From the NCBI GenBank assembly GCA_965230415.1, contig CBDDKZ010000005.1, positions 310,001 through 374,000 on the forward strand: DNA of 64,000 bases, read 5' to 3'. A program made the translations under genes and the position numbers. Below, one piece after another: positions 8,861 to 23,800 of the stretch. Origin of the DNA: CBDDKZ01 sp965230415. GTDB lineage: Bacteria > Bacteroidota > Bacteroidia > Cytophagales > JAAEPT01. The number at the start of each line of letters is the position of its first letter. Position 1 is the first letter of the stretch. The notes below the pieces were generated by a model that had not been told where the DNA came from, did no database searches, and saw nothing but the letters and a program-made list of their open reading frames with translations.

Positions 8861-11800
8861 CTATTTCGCAATGACAAAATTCTCACTTTTCCTTGCAGCA
8901 CCTCCACCTCCAACGACTCTCAATACATATTCACCATTGGGTAAATCTACTACTTCAGGGCTAATTTCTATGTTATATTCATCTGCTTCCATCAATTCAA
9001 AGCTGTGAAGCAAAATACCTGAAGATCTATAAATACCTGCAAACAGTGCATCCTCCTGATTTAGTACAATGTGCACTGAGAAAACCCCATCACTCGGGTT
9101 AGGAAATATTGTTAGAGAATCAATGCTAAGATTAAAATCATAGCTGTTATAATCTATAGGACCGCCATTGCTCACCGGGTCCAAAATTTCGATTTCCTTG
9201 GCCAAAGCTGTTTCGCATAGGTCAAGAACGGAATGTTGTACAAATGTATAAATTCCTGTTTCAGGGAAAATAGCATAATAGTATTCCTGCCATTCCATAT
9301 CAGAGGTAGTGTCTGTATCGTCCCACAAGGGTTCATCTGCCTGCCAAACTGTTGCTCCTCCCCAATCCCAATAAATGGAATCTGGAGCTTCAGGCGCTAA
9401 TTCAATTATGGCAACGGTATCTCCTAATAAAGCCTGACTGGCGACAATAAAATTAGGAGCCTGAGCAGAGTCGTAATGCTCCAGAGACAATGTCGCCTCA
9501 TAGGCACAGCCAAAGTCGTCAGTCATGAGCAGATTATATGCTCCAGGTTCGGCTATTGTGATCTCTTTAGTAGTCAGCGGCTCGCTAAAAATGGTAGACG
9601 TCCACTGATAATTCATACCATTCAAGCCGGCGCTGGCAACTGTTTCTACTCCGGGACATACGATCAAATCATCGTTAATAAGTTTAATACCAGCATCTAC
9701 CAAATCACACAAAAGTTCGTTCACCGTTAAACTATTGCTGAACTGAGAAGTATTTCCGTTCTCGTCAGATACAGTAGCCACAAAGTAATTATTTCCATTG
9801 AAGCTAAAGAACTCACTGCTTACCGGTATTGACCAGTTTCCGACCTCAGGCACCAACAAGAGACCAATATACTCAATGGACTGGCTTGCATCATTATTTC
9901 CTACAAAAATTTCAATGAGTGCATTCGCTGTTTCGACCGTACCATGAATTATTATTTCTGAAGAATCTACAAACTCATAACGAATTAATGACGGCGCTGA
10001 AATTCCTTCATTCGACTCAACAGATTCACCTAAATGTAAGCTGATGCCTATTTTATCAGAATTATTGCTATAAATAGCATTCCTACTCAATGTAATTTGG
10101 CTGGATTCCACCAAATTTATCCCAAACTCCGCAAAACCGGCAATTTTATTGTTGGAAAGAACTGCTGATAAGTTGTTATCTATATAAACACCATCCTCAT
10201 TAATATCGAAATACTTACTGTTTTCATTAACACCAAAATAATTGGCGCTTACATTGGTAGAAGTTGCGCCCTCCATTCGCAAGGCATTTCCTGTCACATT
10301 ACCAACCTGATTGCCTGTTATAAAATTGGTTCTTGGAGAGGCATCACTTCCCGAAGAATCTAACCCATTGCGCAACACAATTCCGTGACCTTCTATCAAT
10401 TCATTAACCGAAGTATCCACAGCTATTCTATTGTCATTAATAGAATTATTGCGAGCATCACCTGTGATTATAATAGCAGCATCAAAATCCGGAATTCCAG
10501 GATTAGGAAGCACATTAGCAATACTATTTGTCTCTATCAATTGGCTATTGCTATTATTGATTAATATTGCCACACCAACTATTGGTGCCACGACATTATC
10601 CAGGTCATACCCAAAAGTATTTGCACTAACCGCATTGGCCCCTTCTTGTATACCATCCAACCAACAGCCAACACTATCAATATTGGCAAAAGCATTGCCA
10701 AATATGCTATTATCACTAGCAACGTTATGCAAAGCCACTCCTATTTTCGATTCACTAATTTCGTTATTACTTATTTCAGTCTGCGAGATACCAGACTCTA
10801 AATCTATGCCATAGCTGTAGTTTTTAACCTTGCTATTAATTATTTTGGATCCATCGGCACTTGAGGTAAAAAAGATACCATACTGAGCAGAATCTGTAGC
10901 GGTGAACGTCAAATTCTCAAACAATTGATTTGGGGCCGCATTTTGCAAACCATTTTTAAAGCCTGAAAAGGTCAATGATTCCAAATAGCCTTCTCCAGCG
11001 AATTCACCCACTTGTACAGCCCAGTCACGAAATTGTGCATTGGTCCCATCAACGATTATATCTACGTTTGCTCCTATTAGCGCGCTATCACCATTTACAG
11101 CTTGAGAGCTAGCCAAAACCTCATACCCCATCGGGTTGATAATTTCCGGAAGGAGCGTATCAATTTCAATGGTGTAGGGGCCGGTACCTGGAAGTGCAAA
11201 TTCTATAGACGCAAAGAACTGCGTACAATTTAGCATTCGAAAAGCATTCATTAAAGACCCCTGACCATCGGCGTTTGTTGTCGTCACCAAAAATTCTTCG
11301 GATACGTTAGGTACTACCAAAACCTCAGAAAGCTGTGACGTACGACCCAAGGAATCTGTCGCCGTAGCGGCAAAGAAATAGTCTCCATCTTCTGGTAACT
11401 TGTATAGCTCCTGAGGAATTTCAATCTCCCAGCTGCCAGATGTATCAGCAATAGTAGAATCAATAAATAATCTTGTAGCGTTTATGATGGTATCACTCTC
11501 AAATAGTTCGATAATATCACCTGGCTGAGCTATTCCACGCACAAAAAAGTGAGACTGACAGTCCAAATTTTCGATAGAACTTATGATGTCTTCTGGTTCG
11601 GGGTAAGCATCATTAGATACTTCAACGCGACTTTTATTTAAATTGATCGCCCTACCCTGTTCACTGAAACCGGAAATCAGGTTTTGAGACATGGTAACCC
11701 TGTTGGAAAGTTCGAGGTCAATACCGTATAATCCATAACCTACCAAATGATTAGCAATCAATTGCGAGTCAAATAATCCACGTGTGGATATAGCCCCTGA

Positions 11801-14800
11801 ATCACCCAAAATAGTGTTATTTTGAACAGAGATATTATTACCTGAAAGTAAAAGTCCCTTATTTACGGCCCCCGACAACGTATTAGCTGTAATTTGAACG
11901 TTTTGAATATTACTTGAAGAATCATTTGCAGGACAATCACACTCGGGCCATAATGCCAGAGACCAACCTTCTATATCATTATCCAAATCACTACCTATTA
12001 GATTATCAGAAAGCACTGCGTTAGAAATATTTTCATATAGAAGAATGCCAAAAGCTTCCTCAATAGCATTTAATATATCCGAATCGACTTTGAAAACGTC
12101 CCCAATGTTATTATTAAGTACATTGACAGCAGCTACATCTCGAATTGCGATTCCGGCCAAGCCAACATTGTTAATCACATTATTTGTAATAGTAGCGATT
12201 CCACTTTCACCTGTAAGAAAAATAGCCGGACCACTTAACAATTCGAAGGTATTACTATCGACATTTACAGCACTGGTACTTAGCGCCTTTATTGCACAAC
12301 TATCAGACTCAAAGTGCGTTTTGCGAATGGCTATGAGCGAAACATCCTCCGCTATGGACACCCCCAACTCGCTTCCGCTTATGGAGCTGTTAATTATTGA
12401 TACATTGGCGCTTCTAATTGCAATACCTGTGGCAGCATGAATACTATCCGAAAATAGATTAAGGGTCTCAACTCTTGCTCCGGGAGCACTTATTACCAAG
12501 GTCGTATCAAAATTGCTAAGTTCGAAATTTCGAATAGTTACAAGACCTGCACCCACCTCAATATTCAAGCCTATCTTACCTGAAGCAGTAATTAAACCTC
12601 CATTTACTAAAGTATGTCCCAATGTATCGGTGTTAGCGCCATCGACTATTACCTCATGCGGATTTAAAATAGATGGTAGATCAGATTTTAATTGTATAAC
12701 TGGCTGAGTTATTCCTGAAACAATAAAACGAATATTGGCATTGTTATCTTGGGCGTTAACACAATTTATCGCCTCCCTCAAAGACCCCTGAATCGGCAGT
12801 AAATTATCACCATTATCATCTTGAACTGTCACATAACAATCCCCAAGGGGTAATGTCGGACTTAATTCGGAAGTATTCCCATTAATCAAGTCTGTAGCAG
12901 TCGCAGAAACATAAGTGGTATTTAAAGAGTCGAAGTCATCATTATTCATTTCAAATGTCCAGAGACCATTTATGTCTGCTGTGGTACTTCCCAAATACGA
13001 ATGTGCATTGGGCCAATAAGAATTGGTACGATATACCTGAATAAAGTCATTAGGTTCGGCGTTACCAGAAATAGTTGTAGATAAATCACCAATTATACTT
13101 CCCAAAATCACAGGCACTTGTTTATTATCATTGCCTTGTCCCCCATTTAGGTCAATCGCTTTTATACTTGGTACATCATTGGTATCATTCTCAAAAATCA
13201 AGTTGTATAAAATGCTGTTACCATTTCCTTCTTTCACAAGAAGACCTCCACCAGCATTGTATGCCACATAATTAGGTTGATCTTCGGTACCAATAACATT
13301 CCCGGAAGATTCGATAACCATACCGATTCCATGATTATCGCGGTTCGTTATGATATTATCAGTTATTTCGACACCGATAGCATTCCCAACAATTGTTACT
13401 CCGTCCGCTTCAGTATTTAAATGAATGGCATCACCTTCATTGCTATTGAAACGTGTATTTTCTATACGGCTTCTTGAAGTTCCTCCGCTTAAAACGATAC
13501 CGGAAGATTTATTACCGACATACTCCCCTCCATTAATTTGAACAACCGTGTTCTCCACTAAAAGTGCCTCATCTTCATTGTTAAAAAAACTATTATCTGT
13601 TAAATCAAGGCTTTCACAGTCTTTAATATACATGCCAGCCTCTATTCCATTCAGGCTAAAATTATCACGTACAACATTATTTCCGGCGTCCTCAAAATAA
13701 TAATTATTGATGTAATTGGGTTGGCCCGAGCTTCCGGAATAATTACGAGAAATTTCATTTCCGGAAACGCCAACAACCTGATAACCGATGGAGTTATTCG
13801 TTGCAAAGTTATTCTTAATCACATTACCCGTTCCACTATTCAGTACGAAGCCTCCCCTACCATTAGTTGTAGTATTTGATGTATCATTCCCGCTAGCGTT
13901 GGAGTAGCGAATCCATATATCATTTCCGTCAACAAAGAAGCCGGCAAGCTCATTATTAACAGCCTGGTTAGAGTCAAAACGTGCTCCATCCTGAGAAATA
14001 TACACCCCATATTGACCTCCATTGTACACCAAAGATGTATCGCCCAATAGGTTATTTTCGAAATAATTCGTAGCAGCGTTACCATTAACAAACAATCCAA
14101 TACTGTTATACCCTTTTGCGGTATTATGAGTGATCTCTGAATTGCTCAAACCTGAAAATTCCATTGCATTTTCAAAACCAATAAATCCGAGACCATGCAT
14201 GCTGAACGAATTCACCCCACTTGCTTCAAGTCCATTGGCTGGAGAAAGGCCTTCATATCTTACAAGCACTTCGGGGCCGAATTCCGTATCATATCCGTTT
14301 TCGAAAGAAGCATCAACTATTAAGCTATCTACCGTGACAAGGGGAAGAGGAGTTAGCAAATCGATGGTATCTCGCAATAAATGCTGTGTATCGCTTACCA
14401 GGTGTTCAGATATGTCAAACAAGACAATATTACACTCTTTTTGATTGGCTAATCGTATAGCATCTCTTAATGTACTATCACCTTCATCCATCACATTTTT
14501 CACCCAACATGGTTTGAAGAACACATTCAAATTGTTGCTTAGCTCTGAAGTATTTCCATCAATATCTTTTGCTGTAGCAACAAAGTAATTCCAGCCATCT
14601 AAGTTAATATCATCAAGGGGTATGTTTATAGACCATTCACCATCTGCATTCGTTGTGCCTGATGATAGGAATTCGACAGCACGCTGCCCTTTATCCGTTC
14701 CTCTGAAAAATTCTATATAGTCCCCTTCCAGGCCTGTTCCGAAGAATTTAAAATAGCTGTTAAATGTCGTGTAACGCAATACAGTAGGTGCATGCTTATC

Positions 14801-17800
14801 AAAATTTGCTCCATTTAACAATGAGATACCTTTGCCTGAATCACTGAAAAGGTTGTGTATCAGGTTTAGAGAAATAGTACCATATAGACAATTATTTAAT
14901 ACAATCCCGTTAGAATCTGCGCTGAAAATCTCATTCCCCACAACAGAAGCCAGGTTGATATTCTCCAATTGAATACCGTTAGTTCCGTGAGTAATAAAGT
15001 TGTCAATTATTGATGTAGCATAATCTTCCCCCGAACCTGACACATCGTAATTACCCAGCTCGTTTGTTGTTACATAAACAGCGGGACCTTCCAAAAGAAC
15101 GGTATCCGACAATGCATCAAAGCCGAGGTAGTTTCCTGTCACATTTACCTTGTAAGATTCACCTACAATGGCTATTCCAGCCCCATTTATCTTACCTGTC
15201 CATATTCCAGCAACATTATTTGTATGGACATTGCCAATTACATTTTCTCTGTAATCAGACCACCCCCCATTCTCTACTAAAATAGCTACACCGGTAATTG
15301 GCATGGCTACACCATTAGAATCTGAGCCAATGAGGTTGTTTTGCACATGAATAAGCGGGCCGTTGGTGTGAATCCCAACATCTGCTGACCCAATCATGGA
15401 ATTTCTAATCACATTGCCCAGGGAAGTGGCGTTACCACTCATATGCACTCCCGTTCCAACCTCAATGATCTGAACATTATCAATGACATTCCTCAATCCG
15501 TTTATAGCAATGGCAGTGTCAAAGCTTGTAAAATCCAGGTGTGCTATTTCGTAATTGCTGCCAACAATGTTCAAGGCATTCATGTTAGAGGTACCCGAAA
15601 GGCTTACCTGTTGATCTACCGGATCTATTAATACACCACGTTCATTAATCAAATTAAGGGAGGAACTGAGGCTTATTTCATGCATTGCTCCCAAACTCAA
15701 TTGAAAGTCAATTTCAGCCGGAAGCCCAAATTCCAAATAAGCTTCGTTCGCACAAGTAACGGCTTCCCGCAGAGAACCTGGCCCTGTGTCATTAACATTC
15801 GTAACCGGGCATATGACAGGTTCCTCTCCTATCACCATTGGCTTGCTCAATGGTGAAGTACTTCCATTGCTGTTTGTTGATGTCGCTATATAGAAATTAT
15901 TTTGCCCGGATATATAAAAACCAGATGGTATCTCAGCAGACCAATTCCCCGATGCATCAGTTTCAGTTTGTAGAATATAGTCCAATGCTTGTTCCTTTAG
16001 CCCATTTCCTGAAAAAATTTGAATACTTTCATCAGCTCCGGCCTCCCCATGTATGACCAAGCCATTAGACTCATCATATTCACTCATGAGAGGAGCTATT
16101 ATAGCATCATTATTGCCTTGAATGTTAATTGCGGAATAGGTCTCACTGACATTCAAAGTACCTGTATTAAAAAAGGAATTTTGTAAAAAACTATTCCCCG
16201 ATCCACTTAACAATTCAATACCGCCCAATTGCATGTGCCTAAAGCTGTTATCTGTAATGCGGTTATTTTCACCACTAACTTGAAGCGTTACAGCACTTTG
16301 ATCCACATAGGCATCTTGTCCGGAACGTGTTTCATTAAAGGAATTATTGGTAACGTTATTTTCATTACCATCTAATAGAAGTGCTGATTTACTATTGTTG
16401 AGAAATACACATTGATCAATGAGCGCATTATTTCCAGCAAGTTCAATCGCGACATCAAAGCCATCGAAAGTGATTGCTTCAACGACATTATTATATGAAA
16501 ATAACCTTAAAGCAATAGCCGTATCTCCCGTCCCGTTTTGTATGACAATGGCAGGATCCTGATTTACCTGATACCCGTTTTCTGTACTACCCAAAATTTG
16601 AATTGGCATCACGACATCCTGAATAGGGCTTAAGAGCTCAATAACTTCAGGAGCTGAATTATCCGAAATATTAAACTCAACCACACCACATTCCCCTACA
16701 TGTACACGGGCAATAACATCACGAAAGGAGTTATCGCCAGCGTCGTTTGCATTTTCAACAGTACAAACACAGGAAGGACAAATGTTAAAAATATTCCCAA
16801 ATTCAGAAGTATTTCCTTTAAGGTCGGTCGTTGTAGCAATGTAATTATTGGAGTTGCCAATATCGTAAAAGTCAGAGGGTATTTCAGCAGACCAATAACC
16901 GGAGGTATCTGCGGTAATTGTAGTCACAAATGATACAGCATTCTGAGCGAGCTCATCGTCGTTTTGAAAAATTTCGATTGTAGAACCAGGAAGAGCCGTT
17001 CCATTTAGTGTCAAAAGTTCCCTTCTATGCTCAAAAGATTCAATTACTGGGCTGTCTATCCCTTCATTTCCAGGTACTGCGCTTGACAGTGCCAGAGAAA
17101 TTTCTTTTTCGCTAGCATTATTGTAGCATAAATTTTGACTCAGCGTATTAAAATTGGCGTTCGTAAAGACCTCAATAGCCGAGCCAGTGTTATTTGCAAT
17201 TTCATTTGCGAACAGTAAATTATTATACGCTCCGTCAGCAACAATAATACCTGCATTATTCCCTCCAATATTGTCCCCGGCTTTTGTAACGCCAATGTAA
17301 TTATTGGTAATCTGCGCAAAATTTAAGCTATCCCTTAACAGTATTCCTCTAAAATTAAATCCACCGATTTCATTTCCCTCTACAACCAGTGTATCTGAAT
17401 AAGTAGCGGCACCTTCAGCCAATATCCCGGTTTGACTAAAGGTTCTTAATATGTTATTGGAAACTAGCGCACGAGAACGTAACAAATGTATACCATTTAT
17501 GTAAGTACCACTTAAAGAATTATTCCTGTCAACACCGATTCTATTACCAGTCATAGTACTATAAGCTGCATCGTTTAGAGAAATACCCTCACTACCGTTT
17601 CCAAGAATAATATTGCCATTGATTGTTGCAGTAGCTCCTAACTCTACTGAAATACCTCGATCTGCACTATGCAATTCATTATTTCTGATTGTGGCCTGTG
17701 AAAGAGGGTTTAACACACGAATTCCAGTTTGGGCATAGGCGATTGTGTTGCTATCAATCTCAGCAGAAGTACTTGATATGAGTACACCAAGTACTGATAT

Positions 17801-20800
17801 CCCCAGGCTATCGCCAGAAGTATTGGTGCCGATGTAATTATTTGCAAAAACGACGTTCGTATCATTCAACATATCAATCCCATATGTGTTGGCCACAATA
17901 GAATTCCCAAAGACTGAAATATTTTCACACGCCAACAACTCAATACCATCTGTTGAGATGGGAAAAACAGCAGCATCTCGATCTATACCAATGAAATTTG
18001 ATTCGATAAAACCCTGATCTAGATTATTAAGTTCAATTCCCTTATTAGCTGAATAGATGTAATTATTCTGAATAAGAAGACTGTCTGTTCCCAAACCGTT
18101 TGTTAAATCAATGGCACTGGCTGAACAATCATAAAAGGTGTTATTGCTTATAATTAGATCCATAGGTTGATCTGTTGCGCGTATAGCAGATTCTGTACCC
18201 CATATTTCACAATTAGCTATGGATGTTGCAGTCGGCCGAATTCCTACATCAAAATTCGCAATACGCATATTGCTAATAGATGAATTTTCCAACTCGAAAC
18301 CAGTAGCCTCAACTAAAAGACTTCCATCGACCAAAATACTTTGATCACCTGTTCCAATAGTTTGTGTAGCAGCATCAATTGAAACACCATCTCCAACAAT
18401 AGCGGGGTAAGGGGAGGCAGGAATTATCTGGTAAGGTCCCGGACCGGGAATTTCGAAAATGATGTGATCAAACCCCGGATTCTCAATGGCACATTGCAAG
18501 GCGGCTCGTAATGACCCCTCTCCCGCATTAGCAGTATTGCTAACCACGCAACTATTGGAAGCAACTTTATAAGGCTCCGACAATTCGGAGGTATTATTAA
18601 GACTATCTGTTGCTGTTGCTACAAACCAGGCCCCATTTTCCGGAACATATAAGCTTGTATCTGTAAACGAAAAAGACCAAGTGCCATTGTCGTCAGTGGT
18701 TGTAACACCTATGTAGGCTATCGCATGCTGTGCGATACTGTCGTTCAGAAATACCTCAATCACATGGCCTGCCTGAGCGCTACCGGTTAGAGTTAACTGA
18801 TTCCCTACTATGACGTGTGCATTGATTTGGGGAGCCTGAATCCCATTGTTACCAGTTACATTGATATTAATAGCTTTGTTGCCAACATGGAAGAAAGTGT
18901 TTTGGGAGATTTTCATATTTTCGTTAAATACATCAATTCCATTACCAGAAATCGTATCAAATGTATTATTTTCAAAAACACCAGAGGTTATAGCAGAACT
19001 TAAGCGAATCGCTGAATAATTGTTCTTAATGTTTGTAAAACTGTTACTATTCAAAATTAGAGCCCCCATATCATTTGCAATACAGCCATACCGCATTAAG
19101 TCTCTTAAATCATTATTAAATACTGCTACTTGATCACAAAACCTCAAACCAATTGCATTACCTCTAAGATCTATGAATAAATTCGATTCGATTTTATGAT
19201 TCCCTCTGCCCCAAATCCTAATACCATCATTACATTTGACAAACTCATTTTCAAAAATTTTTGAATCATATTCTGAGATACCCTGATTATACAGTAAAAT
19301 TGCAGCATAACCAGCATCCGCTGAATCTATATTATGAATATGATTTCTAAAAACCATAATGGAATCAATGCCTTCAGATCTATCAAAGCTTTGCATTCCA
19401 TGAAATAAAATTTGTCCTTCAGTTCCATTCTTATTAATTCCAATATAGTTATCATGAATTATCAATGTATCAGCATTAAGGACAACAGCATCTCCATTGA
19501 CATTAAGAATTTCAGTGGAATCTAAAATTCCGAATTCACCAAAAAGGTTAAGAGCGTCAGAATCAAAATTCTCAAAATAACAGTGGCTAATCCTAGATTT
19601 CCCAGCTCCTACATTAGAGTTAAAATTGATGAACTTAATGTGATACAGACCGGTATTGTAAAAAATTATAGAATTAGTTGCGGGAACATTCATGCCATTA
19701 ATCACTATTGACTGTTCTACATTGCTTGGTTGAGAACTACCATCAATGATAGTCAAATCACTATGGTCAAAAGAACCTACACTAGGCAACGCGCTCTCTA
19801 ACACAATCTCATGAGGACCATTACCAGGAATCGCAAATTTAATAGAATCCAAACCAGGTTTATTATTGGCACAATCAATAGCGTCCCGCAACGACCCGAT
19901 ACCGTTATCATTCGTATTGGTAACGATACACTCCCCCGTGTGCACGCGAACCGGAGCAGATAATTCAGATGTATTCCCCATTGCATCTGTTACAAATACA
20001 GCGAGGTAGTCGGTATTTTCCGGAACATCAACTAATGAGACCATCCAGGATGATGGATTGCCTACTTCTTCTATCGACACTATCGTGTCAATGGAAATCA
20101 AACCATCTTGATCCTTATAAGTCACAAACTCTAACCGATGATCACCACCATTTAGTGCAGGAGCAGTTCCTTCTGCAATTAATTGCCCCCCTGACCAATA
20201 TACTTCATCAATCACAGCTGCTTGTAAGTTATTATTTCCAGGATCGGTCCCTCCATAATTAAGTTCAAGTGGTTTCTCAAGTATATTTACATATTTATTA
20301 TGTTGGAAAGTGTTACCATCAGCTTCCGGCATCACTTCAAGGTAATCTCCACTAATCGTATTCCTGTCAAAGGTGTTACCTTGGCCAAAGACCTGAATAA
20401 AATCAGCTATATTTGGATCGTGTGGCCACCCTAAGGTAGAATTCGTTATTTGGGAATTATTAGTACCAAACGAAATACTTCCATACACCGTCGCATTATT
20501 AAACACATTGTTATTTCCGTTAATTATAATATCAAATAAAGATCCAACCAATGACACGTCAACATACTCAAAAGTCAAATCCTCGATAGTATTATTCGAA
20601 CCATCCACAAAAAAGTGTGTATTGGATGCATAATCCGATTCAATATGAATCGAGTCGATTATATTGTAATTTCCACTAATTTCTACATCATAAGACAACG
20701 TTGCAATAGTTACATTTTCTGAATAAAAATTCCTCACCGTACAAGAATCAGCATTAATTTCAAGAGCTCTAGAAGAAGGCCCTCTGGTCGGGTTCGCTAC

Positions 20801-23800
20801 ATGGACATTAGTAATGTTGCAGTGCTTCGCATTAGTGCGAATCATTAAACCCGATTGTGAACTTTGAATATTTATATATTCAAGTTCCACATCATGTAAT
20901 GAAAAATTGCTTGCATCATTCAATATCCCTGTAGATCTGCTGGATAAATACAAGTTTGCAATTTCACTATTAGACGATATTTCATCTATGAAAAAGCTTT
21001 TATGATTCAATCTTATCGATTGATCGCCGCCACTAACCGACCATGCACTTTGAGAACTGCCATCTATAGTCACTCCTTTAGCATTTTGTATTTGTAGACT
21101 CTGATCAATTGACCCACCAATACTTGTGTTCCAATCAAACTCGTGCGGTCCCTCTCCTGGAATTTGAAATAAAATATGCACATGCTCCCCTGAGGCATTC
21201 GCGCATGTTATTGCCTCAGCTAAAGATCCCGGTCCGGACAAATCAGTATTAGTTACTATGCATTCTGTATAACTGGGTTTTATTTGATAGACTTCGCTTA
21301 ATTCAGAGGTGTTATTTTCATCATCAGTAGCAGTGGCAACGATATACCCCCCGGTTAATGGATCGATAGCCTGCAAGTCGGCAATTTCATAACTCCATTC
21401 TCCGTTCGTGTCGGTAAATACGGTACCCAAATACTGGGTGGCATGCTGTGGTGTTCCGTCACTCAAAAATACTTCTATGCTGTCCCTGGCTACCGATGTA
21501 CCAGCAATGGTAATCACTCCATTATCAACAATATGGGATTCAATAAGCGGACTAGTCTTGTTGTTATTACCCTCTTCCAATAGAATTGCTTTATCTTCGG
21601 CACCAAGAAATACGTTTTGAGAGATTTTATTAGAATGTGATGAGGGTTCTATCACAATTACCTGGTTATTTACTAAGTCATTGATATTATTGGCTTGTAT
21701 TGAAAACGACCCCACAGTATTTAGTAAAATACTACCTGAACCATTCGAACGAGTCTCCCCATTCTGGTCTTTGCCAATTACATTTTGTGCAATTATACCT
21801 TCAGTACTTCCCTGAACCGAAATCCCATAGCGACCATTATTATAAATGTAGTTATTCTCATACCTATTAGCATTTGCACCTGTTCCATCATTTTGACTTT
21901 CATAAATACCATCTAGATCATTATCGTGAATCACGTTAGATGTAATATGCAAATCGTTAGCATTAAATTCAGAATAAATCCCATATTCAAAATCAAATAT
22001 TTCGTTTTCTTCTACGAGGATTTCCCCTCCATTAAAATTGAAGTCAAGACCTATTGTCCCAGTACTACTGATACCTGACACAGTATTCTTCAAAATTACG
22101 CCTTTAATACTAGTTCCATAGGTAGATCCAAAGTCTATTCCTTTTCCAGAGCTTACTAAAATTGTATTATCTGTAAGCTCAAAAATGAAAGCAGTATTTA
22201 AATTGGAGTAAACCATAGCAATACCAGACTCTGAGCCTACTTCTCCGGTAGCGATGTCTCCAATTTCATTATTAATAATTATAACGCTGTCGGCTCGACT
22301 TATTAAAATTGCAGTTCCCTGTGAATTCACAAACTCGTTTGCTGCTAAGCGATCCGTTCCATAGGTATTGCTCACAAAATTAAATATTCCAAGAGTCAAG
22401 GTACCATTTCCAAAATTTTCAAATCGGTTGTTTTCAATTACTGCTCCGCTGACCTCAAAATTGTTTACAAAGTTACGAAACAACAGGTCATTTATCCCTC
22501 CCTGAATAACCTGCCAAACCGTATTTACGCCTTGAGAACTTCCATCGACAACCACTTGTTTGTTACTTGTACTTCCATCTAAAAACACCCCATTGCTATC
22601 GCCTCCCATATCCGGCAATTGGCTTTCCAGAAATATTTCATATGGACCATCCCCTGCAATATTAAACACCACCGTATCCACCCCTGGTTTTTCGTTGGCA
22701 CATTCAATGGCGGCTCTGAGCGAGCCCGGGCCACTATCTGCGGTATTGGTCACTACACACAAAGCACTTGTTCCTTCAACGGTATAAACCTCGCTTAATT
22801 CAGAGGTGTTATTTTCATCATCAGTAGCAGTGGCAACGATATACCCTCCGGTTAATGGATCGATAGCCTGTATTCCAGAAATTTCATAACTCCATTCTCC
22901 GTTCGTGTCGGTAAATACGGTACCCAAATACTGCGTGGCATGCTGCGGAATTCCGTCACTCAAAAAAACTTCGATGCTGTCACCTGCTTCAGAGGAACCT
23001 TCAAGAGTTATAAATGCATCAGAAATACTGTAGTTTAATATTTGCGGTTTGCTTTTTCCTCCATTGCCCCAACTATTGATATTGATAGCTTTATTACTCG
23101 AATTGCTAAACATGTTTCGAGTAATTTTCACATTGTTTGCATTGATCGATTCGAAATAAATATTATCTTTTTTTCCGACAATGTGGTTGCCAACTATGAT
23201 TAAATCCTGTGTATTAAAACCTAGCAGAATTCCATAATCACCTTCTGTATATAAAACCTCATTAGTATCTAACCCAATCCAATTATTAAGTATATTACAA
23301 GCTGAATTAGTTTGCCCAACTAGTATCTCAATGGAATCATTTGCATAGACATAATTTTGTTCAATAGTCAACTGAGCACCCGTGTTTAATGATAGCCCTA
23401 TATTGTTCGTATGAATTAAATTGTTTAATACATTTATACTTGCTGTACTTGTGTTTACTCGTATTCCAAAATGAGCATTTTGAATGTCATTACCTGATAC
23501 AGTAAAGGAACCACCAATTCTATCAAAGTAAATCCCCCCAGTTTGAAAAACATTTCTATTACCTAAAATTTGATTGCCTGTAATTTCACCATTAAACGTT
23601 CTCGAAGGGCTATGAACATTTACAAATCGCCCGAATCCCTGAACTCTATTATTAATTAAACTAAACCCCACATCTCCCGCACTTGAACTCGAAAAATTGA
23701 TAGCATTAAGCACCTCGAGCGAGGAACAATTAAACATACAATTATTAACTACTAAGGTATCGAGTGTACAACAAACTGTCATCCCATCTGTACTACCTCC

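Noticed and set aside
8857..8913. N-terminal extension of the beta-barrel gene to an ATG at 8913
   Set aside because: It overlaps the adhesin coding sequence and pushes the signal peptide inward; the ATG at 8856 gives a 4-bp spacing and a standard signal.
10431..10814. Plus-strand open frames of ~130 codons inside the adhesin gene (also 12045-12440)
   Set aside because: These are mirror frames of the repetitive adhesin; no signal, domain or start context supports them.
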